From: Chromatiales bacterium
Lineage (GTDB): Bacteria > Pseudomonadota > Gammaproteobacteria > Chromatiales > Chromatiaceae
Assembly: GCA_028280505.1 (NCBI GenBank)
Contig: JANQLO010000054.1
Coordinates: 1-41,938, forward strand
Direction of reading: 5' to 3'
Length of the DNA: 41,938 nt
A program made the translations under genes and the position numbers. The stretch's first letter is position 1; every line of letters begins with the position of its first letter. The notes beneath the pieces are model-generated. The model saw only the letters and a list, made by a program, of their open reading frames with translations, did not search any database and was not told where the DNA came from. Of this stretch, positions 35,743 to 41,938 are shown piece after piece.

Positions 35743-36450
35743 TCAGGCCTCCACGCGGTCCGATAGTGCCTTGTTGGTCACGGCGAGGTCGACGGTTCTG
35801 TCGAACAGATGTTCCAGCGCCGCATCATGACTGACGAACAACAACGTGGCACCGACCTCGCGGCACTCATCAAACAACAGTTGGATGAACGACACGCGTC
35901 GATCCGCATCGAGTGCCGAAGTCGGCTCGTCGGCAATCAGCAATTCCGGCGAACCCATCAAGGCACGTGCGGCAGCAACGCGCTGCTGCTGGCCGACGCT
36001 CAATGTCGTCACCGCACGCTGATGAAGCTCGGCGTGGTCCATGTCGAGATGTTGCAGCAGTCGTCTCGCTTCCGCTTCCAGACCGTGACCACGCGCCAAT
36101 GCCTGAGCGCGCCGCCGTGCCGAAAACCGACAGGGCAGCATGACGTTCTCAAGCATCGACAGGTAGGGGAGCAGGTTGAACATCTGGAAGATATAGCCGA
36201 TGTGGTCGGCGCGGAAATGGTCACGTTGTACACTGCTGAACGATTCCAATGCCTGGTCCATGACGCGCACGGTTCCGGCGGCAGCCGTCGTGACACCTGC
36301 CAGCAGGCTCAACAGCGTGCTTTTGCCGCTGCCGCTCGGGCCTTTGATGAACAGGCATTCACCCGCCTCGACACCCAGCGCTTCGATCGACAATACGGTC
36401 GGCGCATCGGTCTGCCAGCGGAATTCCAGATCGCTGATGTCGATGACCAA
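35743..36450 (-). CDS. ABC transporter ATP-binding protein, LolD/MacB type, Zrg-like cluster
   Basis: 235 residues from TTG 36450 (AGAGGA eight bases upstream; no ATG is available in a sensible place). Walker A GPSGSGKS at 37-44, Q-loop within YIFQMFNLLPYLS, signature LSVGQQQR (Val replaces the usual Gly of LSGGQ, as is common in the LolD/MacB group), Walker B LLIADEPTSALD, and a switch His in FVSHD. It should energise the FtsX-type permease encoded three bases downstream. The gap to the DUF2796 gene upstream is 39 bases. Part of the presumed zrg-like zinc system. Confidence 0.93.
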   Translation of the reverse strand: MVIDISDLEFRWQTDAPTVLSIEALGVEAGECLFIKGPSGSGKSTLLSLLAGVTTAAAGTVRVMDQALESFSSVQRDHFRADHIGYIFQMFNLLPYLSMLENVMLPCRFSARRRAQALARGHGLEAEARRLLQHLDMDHAELHQRAVTTLSVGQQQRVAAARALMGSPELLIADEPTSALDADRRVSFIQLLFDECREVGATLLFVSHDAALEHLFDRTVDLAVTNKALSDRVEA

Positions 36451-36489
36451 ATTATCCGTCCTCTTGCCGATGGTTGCGTGATCGGTTGT

Positions 36490-37134
36490 CTAGAATTTTA
36501 CGACGTGCTTGCTCGCCGTCAGTTCCGCGGCACCCTGCTTGGCCTCGATCACATACTGCACCTTGAGCTTCTCCATACCACCGAAGGCCTCGAACAGCTC
36601 AACCGTTACCTGCGTCAGTTTGCCCGGCGCACTGCACTCGAAGTGATACGCGACCTCGATATCCGAGTGCACCTCGCCTTCGTGGTCGTGGTCTTTGTGA
36701 TCATGTTCGGTTTTCTTCTCGTGGTCGTGATCATGCGAGTGCTCAGCGTGGTCGTCATGTTCGTCTTCCAGCAACTCCGAGGCGATGTCTACCTTCTCCA
36801 TCTCGCAGCCCGCATCGGCATTGAACCGGAACAACCGGTTCCCGTCCTTCAGTATGGCTACGGCTTTATCGATTGCCGCATGATCGGCCTTCGATGACGG
36901 GGCATGTTCAAAGCCGACGATATTGGCGGCCGGACTGTCCAGTTCGATGTGCACTTCTTTGCCTTCGAGTGCCAGGTTCAGCGCAGCGATACCGTGCACG
37001 TGTGCATCATGCTGACGCTTGTCGTGGTCATGGTCGTGATCATGATCGTGTTTTTCACCTGCCGACGCCGTCGAGATGGCGAGCGACAGAACAGTGAATG
37101 CAAAAACAGTCGAAACGGTTCGCGTCAGGTGCAT
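36490..37134 (-). CDS. zrgA: ZrgA-like DUF2796 periplasmic zinc-binding protein
   Basis: 214 residues. Signal peptide 1-25 (ISTASA). The mature N-terminus is a striking His/Asp run (residues 28-46) followed by HVHGIAALNLALEGKEVHIE, the DUF2796 signature. A second His/Asp/Glu cluster spans about 123-156, and two cysteines (in DAGCEME and FECSAPG) flank it, as in family members. In Vibrio cholerae a DUF2796 protein with an adjacent ABC pair forms the Zur-controlled ZrgABCDE zinc system; the gene content here fits that. GGAG lies nine bases before ATG 37134. Its upstream gap contains the 55-bp inverted repeat and no visible Zur box. Confidence 0.88.
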   Translation of the reverse strand: MHLTRTVSTVFAFTVLSLAISTASAGEKHDHDHDHDHDKRQHDAHVHGIAALNLALEGKEVHIELDSPAANIVGFEHAPSSKADHAAIDKAVAILKDGNRLFRFNADAGCEMEKVDIASELLEDEHDDHAEHSHDHDHEKKTEHDHKDHDHEGEVHSDIEVAYHFECSAPGKLTQVTVELFEAFGGMEKLKVQYVIEAKQGAAELTASKHVVKF

Positions 37135-37194
37135 AGTTGGTGTCTCCTGCTGAATGAAATTGACGGTATGCGATCCGGTTGGGAATAGGGATGT

Positions 37195-37249
37195 TAGGGC
37201 CTGTTAACACAAACCGAAGCAATGTTTCAGCTTGTGTTAACAGGCCCTA
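37195..37249. repeat. 55-bp mini inverted-repeat element at the zur stop codon
   Basis: Perfect 18-base arms TAGGGCCTGTTAACACAA (37195-37212) and its complement (37232-37249) are separated by 19 bases. The ends are TA on each side, so a TA target duplication or TA-ended inverted repeat is possible. The right arm supplies the zur stop codon (TAG, 37249-37247). The same core, GGGCCTGTTAACACAA, starts the putative IS at 41817, and similarity to the right arm continues about 18 bases further with mismatches. It looks like a minimal MITE or two-ended IS relic. As RNA it would fold into a strong hairpin between zur and zrgA. Confidence 0.8.
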
Positions 37250-37702
37250 GTTATTTCGCTTTGCCGTGCACTGCGCACAGGTGCCCAACACCTCGACGAC
37301 CGGCCGTCGGGTATGGAAACCAATCGCCTCGCCGGCGGCCTTTAAACTTTTGGCCACACTGGCATCTTCGACCTCGGCGACTTCGCCGCAGTTGTCACAG
37401 ATCAGAAACTGGCTCGCGTGCGGATGATCCGGGTGAGCACAGCCGATATAGGCGTGCAGGCTCTCCAGTTTGTGCACCAGCCCCTGCTCGAGTAGGAAGT
37501 CCAATGCGCGATAAACGGTCGGAGGCGCCGGGTTCTTTACCACGCCACGCATCCGATCGAGCAGCTCGTAAGCACTCAATGGCTTGTCCGACACACACAA
37601 TAGCTGCAATACGGTTTTTCGCTGCTCAGTCAGTCGCACGCCGCGTTCCTGGCACAGCAACTCGGCACGCGCCAGCACATGGGAAAGCTCTTTGTTATTC
37701 AC
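37247..37702 (-). CDS. zur: Zinc uptake regulator Zur (Fur family)
   Basis: 151 residues from GTG 37702, with GGAG five to eight bases upstream, overlapping the znuB stop by eight bases; a longer frame to 37747 lacks such a site. Winged-helix domain about 1-85 (GVRLTEQRKTVLQLL, then PPTVYRALDFLLEQGLVHKL). The dimerisation domain contains HPDHPHASQFLICDNCGEVA. The structural zinc site is complete: C102, C105, C142, C145. With zinc bound, Zur represses zinc uptake genes by binding AT-rich palindromes; two Zur-box-like sites lie upstream in this island. Autoregulation as part of the znu operon is likely. Confidence 0.94.
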   Translation of the reverse strand: MNNKELSHVLARAELLCQERGVRLTEQRKTVLQLLCVSDKPLSAYELLDRMRGVVKNPAPPTVYRALDFLLEQGLVHKLESLHAYIGCAHPDHPHASQFLICDNCGEVAEVEDASVAKSLKAAGEAIGFHTRRPVVEVLGTCAQCTAKRNN

Positions 37703-38567
37703 GGGTTTCTCCTCGCCAAGTACCTTGCGCGGCGGCCAGTTTGGCACGACGGCGGTCGAGAATCTGCGTCAACACCGCAGACAGGATATATGCTCCGCCA
37801 GCCAGCAGGATGATGGTGGGGCCGGCGGGCAGGTCGGGGCCGTACGACAGTGCAAGGCCGGCAATGCTCAACGTCGCTCCTAGCAGCGTCGCGATCAGCA
37901 TCATGCGACCGAGCGAATGGACATAGTGACCTGCCACGGCGGCCGGCAGCGTCAGCAGCGCCAGCACCAGAATCAAACCGACCACTTGAATCAGCAGAAC
38001 CACGGTGACTGCAATCAGGGCCAGCAACAGCAGATAGAAAAACCCAACCGGTACGCCACGCAGGCGCGCAAACTCTTCATCAAATACCACGGCCAGGAAC
38101 TGTCGGTGATAGGCCGCGACGATTGTCAGCAGCAGCAGATCGAGCGCGACCATAAACCACAAGCTCTCGCGCGGCACCAGCAGAATATTGCCGAACAGGT
38201 AGCTCATCAGGTCGGCCTGGTAGCCGGGCGCCTTAGCGATGAACAGTACGCCGACCGCCATGCCGATGGCCCACAAGGCGCTGATCAAGGTGTCTTCTTG
38301 CGCCTGCCAACGCAAACGTACCCAACCGATCAACAACGCCGCTGCGACGGCTGCCGGTAGCGCCCCGTGCAACGGCTCGAATCCGAAATAGACCGCCGCG
38401 CCCATCCCACCGAGCACGGAATGGGCAATGCCTCCGGCGATGAAGGCGATCCGTTTGACGACGACGTAGGTGCCCATGACGCCGCAGCCGACACTGGCCA
38501 ACAAGGCCGTGATAACGGCTGTCTGCAGAAAAGCGTGCTGCGACAAGGCGGTGAAGAAGCCGTCCAT
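37695..38567 (-). CDS. znuB: Zinc ABC transporter permease ZnuB
   Basis: 290 residues, about eight hydrophobic helices. It begins MDGFFTALSQHAFLQTAVIT; GCGVMGTYVVVKRIAFIAGG and IAHSVLGGMG are the ABC-3 family signature for zinc/manganese permeases. The C-terminal tail is basic and cytoplasmic. It forms the channel that takes zinc from ZnuA under ZnuC power. It lies three bases after znuC and overlaps zur by eight bases. Confidence 0.95.
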   Translation of the reverse strand: MDGFFTALSQHAFLQTAVITALLASVGCGVMGTYVVVKRIAFIAGGIAHSVLGGMGAAVYFGFEPLHGALPAAVAAALLIGWVRLRWQAQEDTLISALWAIGMAVGVLFIAKAPGYQADLMSYLFGNILLVPRESLWFMVALDLLLLTIVAAYHRQFLAVVFDEEFARLRGVPVGFFYLLLLALIAVTVVLLIQVVGLILVLALLTLPAAVAGHYVHSLGRMMLIATLLGATLSIAGLALSYGPDLPAGPTIILLAGGAYILSAVLTQILDRRRAKLAAAQGTWRGETRE

Positions 38568-38570
38568 AGA

Positions 38571-39320
38571 TCAATGACTGTGCGCAATCATGCGCACGTG
38601 TTCTCCGTAGAGTTCCTGAATCACATTGCCGTCTACGGCATCCGTCTGATGGCAGACCAACGTGCGATTGACGCACGCGACGCGACTGACATAGCGCGAG
38701 ATAAAGGCCACATCATGCGACACGACCAAGATCGTCATACGCGCATTGAATGTCTTGAGCAAATCGAATATCTCGCCTTCGAGACGCTGGTCGATGTTCG
38801 CCGTCGGCTCATCGAGGATCAGAATCTGCGGGTCACCGACCAATGCACGCGCCAGCAGTACGCGCTGCAGCTGTCCGCCGGACAGACTGCCGATCTGGCG
38901 CTTTGCGATGTCGCCGGCCTCGACCTCGGCCAGTGCATTCTGTACCGCCGTACGATCGGCGTCGGACACCCATGTAGGTAAAAACGTTTGTCGGCTGCCT
39001 CCGTTTTGGGTGCCCCCCAATCGTCCTAACTGGACGACCTGTTCCACGCTGATCGGGAAGTCACGCGGGAAGCTGGGGTATTGGGGTACATAGCCGATGA
39101 GCCGACTGGCTGTTCTCGGCGTACGGCCCAACACGCCGATATTGCCCGACTGCGGTTGCAGCAAACCGAGAATCAGTTTCAACAAGGTACTTTTGCCGCC
39201 GGCATTCGGGCCGACGATGCCGAGGAATTCGCCATCCGCGACCTGCAGCTCGATACCGGACAAGGTCGGCACGCTGCCGTAGGAGAAGTTCATCCCCCGG
39301 ATGTCGATGACCGGGGTCAA
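38571..39320 (-). CDS. znuC: Zinc ABC transporter ATP-binding protein ZnuC
   Basis: 249 residues from TTG 39320, which overlaps the znuA stop (TTGA). Walker A is GPNAGGKST, near 37-45; the Q-loop lies in VPQYPSFPRDFP; signature is LSGGQLQR; Walker B is ILILDEPTANID; switch His is in VVSHD. The C-terminus ends in RMIAHSH. Typical of the metal-chelate ABC group and placed between znuA and znuB, so substrate assignment to zinc rests on the neighbours and zur. Confidence 0.95.
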   Translation of the reverse strand: MTPVIDIRGMNFSYGSVPTLSGIELQVADGEFLGIVGPNAGGKSTLLKLILGLLQPQSGNIGVLGRTPRTASRLIGYVPQYPSFPRDFPISVEQVVQLGRLGGTQNGGSRQTFLPTWVSDADRTAVQNALAEVEAGDIAKRQIGSLSGGQLQRVLLARALVGDPQILILDEPTANIDQRLEGEIFDLLKTFNARMTILVVSHDVAFISRYVSRVACVNRTLVCHQTDAVDGNVIQELYGEHVRMIAHSH

Positions 39321-40219
39321 GGTTGGAGTGCCTTCGCGAACTCGTGCCCGACCCGGCGCAGGTTGTCGACGTAGTCTGCGGCCAATGGATCGACGGCAAT
39401 GACCGCGCCACCAATCGCGTTGGCGACCTTGCGGGCCTGGCGTTTGTCGAACTGCGGTTGCACGAATACCACCTTGATGCCGTTATGTTTTGCCTGGCCG
39501 ATGAGCGCTGCCAATGCGCGTGCGCCCGGCTCCTTGCCCTCGTTTTCGATCGGTATCTGGGTCAGCCCGTAGGCGTCGGCAAAGTAGCCCCAGGCCGGAT
39601 GGAACACCATGAACCTTCGGTTCGGCAGCGGATCGAGGAGGGCATGCAGTTCGCGGTCGAGGATATTCAACTCGGCAACGAAGGCATCGTGGTTATGTGC
39701 GAAGTCCGCTGCATGCAGCGGTGCCAGTTCGGACAATTTGTCGCGAATGACGCCGGCCATGTGCCGGACCAGTGCCGGGCTCGTCCATACATGCGGGTCT
39801 TGTTCATCCGCATGTGCATCGTCATGATGATTGCCCTTGTGTGATGCCTCGTCGTGTCCGTGGTCATGGTCGTGATGATCATGCGCTTCCAGCGTGCGTA
39901 GCGAGATGCCGGCGCGCGCATCGAGCATCTGCATCTTCGGGTTGGTCGAGCGAATGCGCGTCATCCAGGCCTGTTCGAAAGGCACACCGGTACGCACATA
40001 TAGTTCGGCGTCGGCCAGGGCGCTGATCTGCTGTGGCGTGGGATCGTAGGTATGCGGGTTGAAGCCGGGGCGCACCATTGCCTGAACTTCCACATGCTTG
40101 CCGCCGACCCGCTCGATGAACGTTTTGATCGGCAACACACTCGCGAACACGCGTATCGGCTCGGCGAAGCCTACAGCCGGTGCAAGCGATACAAGCAACA
40201 GCAACAGCAGCTTTCGCAT
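39317..40219 (-). CDS. znuA: Periplasmic zinc-binding protein ZnuA
   Basis: 300 residues from ATG 40219, preceded by GGAGAA seven to twelve bases upstream. A longer frame (to 40366) would hide the signal peptide and is rejected. Signal peptide 1-19 (MRKLLLLLLVSLAPAVGFA). Cluster A-I metal-binding fold with likely ligands His56 (NPHTYDP), His143 (DPHVWTSP) and a later His in FHPAWGYF. The His/Asp-rich loop at about 113-136 is the hallmark of zinc- rather than manganese-specific members. It captures periplasmic zinc and hands it to ZnuBC. A Zur-box-like palindrome lies 82 bases upstream. Confidence 0.95.
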   Translation of the reverse strand: MRKLLLLLLVSLAPAVGFAEPIRVFASVLPIKTFIERVGGKHVEVQAMVRPGFNPHTYDPTPQQISALADAELYVRTGVPFEQAWMTRIRSTNPKMQMLDARAGISLRTLEAHDHHDHDHGHDEASHKGNHHDDAHADEQDPHVWTSPALVRHMAGVIRDKLSELAPLHAADFAHNHDAFVAELNILDRELHALLDPLPNRRFMVFHPAWGYFADAYGLTQIPIENEGKEPGARALAALIGQAKHNGIKVVFVQPQFDKRQARKVANAIGGAVIAVDPLAADYVDNLRRVGHEFAKALQP

Positions 40220-40300
40220 TAAGAATTCTCCTTGTTTTAGGTGCATTGGCGCTGGCTGGGCCGGATCGGCAGACACGGCCTTGGCGGGCATCGGTTTCGT

Positions 40301-40313
40301 GAAATAATATAAC
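40301..40313 (-). promoter_or_regulatory. Zur-box-like operator upstream of znuA
   Basis: GAAATAATATAAC, whose right half TATAAC and central spacing fit the gammaproteobacterial Zur pattern GTTATAnTATAAC; the left half matches four of six bases. It lies 82 bases before the znuA start in a 150-bp gap and overlaps the most AT-rich, promoter-like stretch there. Zinc-loaded Zur would be expected to block transcription of znuA-znuC-znuB-zur. Confidence 0.6.
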
Positions 40314-40369
40314 ATCTGTCCCATTCTCCGCGAAAGCGTTCTTGCGCTATGGGTGCCGACACGCATCGC

Positions 40370-41386
40370 TCATCCCATCAGTACCGATTGCGCCGTAAAC
40401 GAGGTGTTAAGCAGTAGTAGGCCCAACAGCAACAGCGCGATGCCGCCAAGCATGCCGACGCCACCGCCCGCCAGACCCCACAAGGGTGATCGGTGCGCCA
40501 CCAAGTTGCTGGTCCACTCACGCGCCTTGGTTGCGAAAACGGCCAGCGTGACAATGGTCATCGCGGTGCCGATCGACATCGCCAGCACTGCCAAGGCGCC
40601 GTGCCAGACCAGATCCATCACGGAAGCGAGGATCAAAACCAATACCGCGCCGCTGCATGGACGCAGCCCGATGGCGAGAATCACACCGGCATCGACCCGC
40701 CGACTGCCGGGTGTATCGATCTCCGCCGCGCTGGGCAGGTGTCGGCAACCGCAGTGTTCACCGTGTGCGTGATCTTGGTGGTTATGATTGTCTGCGTGCC
40801 GCCACCGGTGTATGTCGCCCGCGACGGCGACCACGGCGCGTGCCAGCACATAAAGCCCGACGATCGCCAGCAGGACGAAACTCATCCGTCCGGCCCACAG
40901 TGTCGCCGTTTCGGTCTCTCTCGGCAGCCAACCGGCAAGACCGATCAGGCCGTAGACCAGCAACAACGCGGTGACGCCTTGTAAAAATGATGCGAGCGAA
41001 CCCATTGTGACGGCTCGCCTGAGCCGGTGGGGGTGGGTCAACAGATAAGTAGTCAGCACGGCCTTGCCGTGCCCCGGCCCGGCCGCATGCAGAACGCCGT
41101 ACAGAAAACTCATCAGCACCAAGGCCCAGCCGACGCCATCCTTGCCGCGCATGGCGCGCAACTCCCGTGTCAGCGAGCGGTGAAACTCACGTTGTTTGGC
41201 CCAGACCCAAGCAGCGGCCTGATCCCAGATGGCAACTGCCGACTTGGTGTCAGCGCGGCCACCATCTTTGGAGTGTTCGGCGGCGATTGGCTCACCCGGC
41301 AGCAACGTCGTCGCGTAAAGATTTGCCGAGAATGCGATGGCACACAACCATGCGAAAAAGACCGCGACACTGCAACTCACTCGCAT
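40370..41386 (-). CDS. NicO-family nickel/cobalt-type metal permease in the zinc island
   Basis: 338 residues. A signal-like first segment (MRVSCSVAVFFAWLCAIAFS) is followed by six or so further membrane helices. The family motif HAAGPGHGKAVLTTYLL is at ~100-116, and the second motif GLRPCSGAVLVL is at 240-251. A cytoplasmic or periplasmic loop at about 197-216 is rich in His and Cys (HNHQDHAHGEHCGCRH). NicO/RcnA-type proteins move Ni or Co; members inside Zur-controlled loci are thought to handle zinc or cobalt. The usual DUF1007 partner gene is not present. It is probably transcribed from the Zur-box promoter near 41713, through the small frame 41377-41679, which overlaps it by ten bases. 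Confidence 0.88.
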   Translation of the reverse strand: MRVSCSVAVFFAWLCAIAFSANLYATTLLPGEPIAAEHSKDGGRADTKSAVAIWDQAAAWVWAKQREFHRSLTRELRAMRGKDGVGWALVLMSFLYGVLHAAGPGHGKAVLTTYLLTHPHRLRRAVTMGSLASFLQGVTALLLVYGLIGLAGWLPRETETATLWAGRMSFVLLAIVGLYVLARAVVAVAGDIHRWRHADNHNHQDHAHGEHCGCRHLPSAAEIDTPGSRRVDAGVILAIGLRPCSGAVLVLILASVMDLVWHGALAVLAMSIGTAMTIVTLAVFATKAREWTSNLVAHRSPLWGLAGGGVGMLGGIALLLLGLLLLNTSFTAQSVLMG

Positions 41387-41679
41387 CGAATAGTCACCTT
41401 GTTCAGCAAGTTGAATGCCGAGTTCGTCACCACCGTTTTCATCGGTGTCCAGCGAGGCAGCGCAAGCGACCAGAGTCGCATCAGGCTTGGATGCTTCGAT
41501 GTGGTGGCGGCAGTCCGAGGGAGTGTTTTCTCAAGCACGATCGCGGGATCTTTTGCGCGTGCAACATTTCGAAATCGGTTGATGATGTGGTGGAGCACAA
41601 CAGGTTGATGGCCGACCGTGTGCAGCGAGGAAAATGGCATCTTGGCTAGCACAGCAGCATGGGTCCCGGTTTGGTGCAT
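41377..41679 (-). CDS. Hypothetical 100-residue ORF ahead of the NicO gene
   Basis: ATG 41677-41679, 34 bases after the Zur-box-like site, frame to TGA at 41377. No Shine-Dalgarno is visible. The product has no signal peptide or membrane helix and resembles nothing I know; it is basic, with scattered His. It overlaps the NicO start by ten bases, which fits translational coupling. A different frame in the same stretch (residues like DTDENGGDELG leading into MRVSC) is also open over about 50 codons, so this may just be the untranslated leader of the NicO gene or a decayed gene. Confidence 0.3.
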   Translation of the reverse strand: MHQTGTHAAVLAKMPFSSLHTVGHQPVVLHHIINRFRNVARAKDPAIVLEKTLPRTAATTSKHPSLMRLWSLALPRWTPMKTVVTNSAFNLLNKVTIRCE

Positions 41680-41712
41680 GGCGAATAGCGGGCCATTGAT
41701 CGGAAAAATAAT

Positions 41713-41725
41713 GTTATATCATAAC
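41713..41725. promoter_or_regulatory. Zur-box-like palindrome upstream of the NicO unit
   Basis: GTTATATCATAAC, with palindromic arms GTTAT and ATAAC around ATC. Flanks AAT and ATTTC also match the extended Zur consensus. It is the best Zur-box match in the window and sits about 35 bases from the leftward ORF 41377-41679 and the NicO gene. On the right it faces the putative IS end, so it might once have served a divergent gene too. Confidence 0.7.
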
Positions 41726-41816
41726 GATTTCTGATAGCATCGCAATAGGAACACAAAGCCTTGAGAGAACGCCTTAGACATTCCTGGGCAACTCTCAATA
41801 ACAAGCGCCTCTACGA

Positions 41817-41938
41817 GGGCCTGTTAACACAAACTGGCGCATTGCTGCCGGCGGTCCTTTTTTCGGCTGACAAGGCAGAAGGAGAGACGTTGAGTGTCGC
41901 TAAACGAACGACTGATAACGCCGTCAGGCGGAAAAAGG
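41817..41938 (+). mobile_element. Left end of a putative insertion sequence, cut by window end
   Basis: The 16-base string GGGCCTGTTAACACAA, identical to the arms of the 55-bp element at 37195-37249, begins at 41817. It is followed by CTGG, and similarity to the right arm of that element continues. At 41881 GGAG precedes TTG 41890, opening a frame that reads LSVAKRTTDNAVRRKK to the window edge, a basic start that could be a transposase. Another frame, from GTG 41894, is also open. A terminal repeat followed by a leader and a basic reading frame is the normal IS layout. The family cannot be named without the rest. Confidence 0.6.

Noticed and set aside
37703-37747. Longer Zur start at 37747
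   Set aside because: The extension lies inside znuB and has no ribosome binding site, whereas GTG 37702 has GGAG at the right distance.
40220-40366. N-terminal extension of ZnuA to 40366
   Set aside because: It would place 49 residues before a textbook signal peptide, and only ATG 40219 has a good Shine-Dalgarno.

Overview
The window looks like chromosomal DNA of a GC-rich gammaproteobacterium. Supporting this are a Xanthomonas-type type II secretion (T2SS) gene order, a Zur/ZnuABC zinc locus with Zur-box-like palindromes, DUF4124 and DUF192 proteins, and a MsrA-MsrB fusion. I cannot name genus or species from sequence alone. No rRNA, tRNA or CRISPR array was seen.

Layout. (1) Positions 1-18510, plus strand: a cell-surface/accessory island. 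It holds the 3' part of a giant Ig/FN3-repeat protein, an RHS/YD-repeat protein with an AT-rich, apparently swapped C-terminal tip, a small membrane protein overlapping it (candidate immunity partner), an AT-rich scar with a truncated REP-associated transposase, and a second giant Ig-repeat protein ending in a tandemly duplicated ~347-residue module. (2) 18717-29067, minus strand: a complete T2SS core operon in the order E-F-G-H-I-J-K-L-M-N-D, almost every junction overlapping or only a few bases apart. It converges with the surface island, so the T2SS is a plausible but unproven exporter for the giant signal-peptide proteins. (3) 29337-33601: small genes (a one-pass membrane protein, a small lipoprotein, DUF4124, DUF192), an acyltransferase-3 and an exported MsrA-MsrB.

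(4) 33835-41679, minus strand: a zinc-homeostasis island. It runs NicO-family metal permease, znuA-znuC-znuB-zur, then a Zrg-like set (DUF2796 His-rich protein, ABC ATPase, FtsX/MacB-type permease, DUF3299 protein). Zur-box-like palindromes lie upstream of znuA and upstream of the NicO unit. A 55-bp perfect-armed inverted repeat sits exactly at the zur stop codon, between the Znu and Zrg halves. Its 16-base arm recurs at 41817, where what looks like the left end of an insertion sequence begins and runs off the window.

Most interesting points: the RHS tip plus membrane-protein pair in its three-gene surface locus; the zinc island with its mini inverted-repeat element; the IS end planted about 90 bp from a Zur box; and a decayed ~60-bp direct repeat of the ABC permease 3' end flanking the DUF3299 gene.
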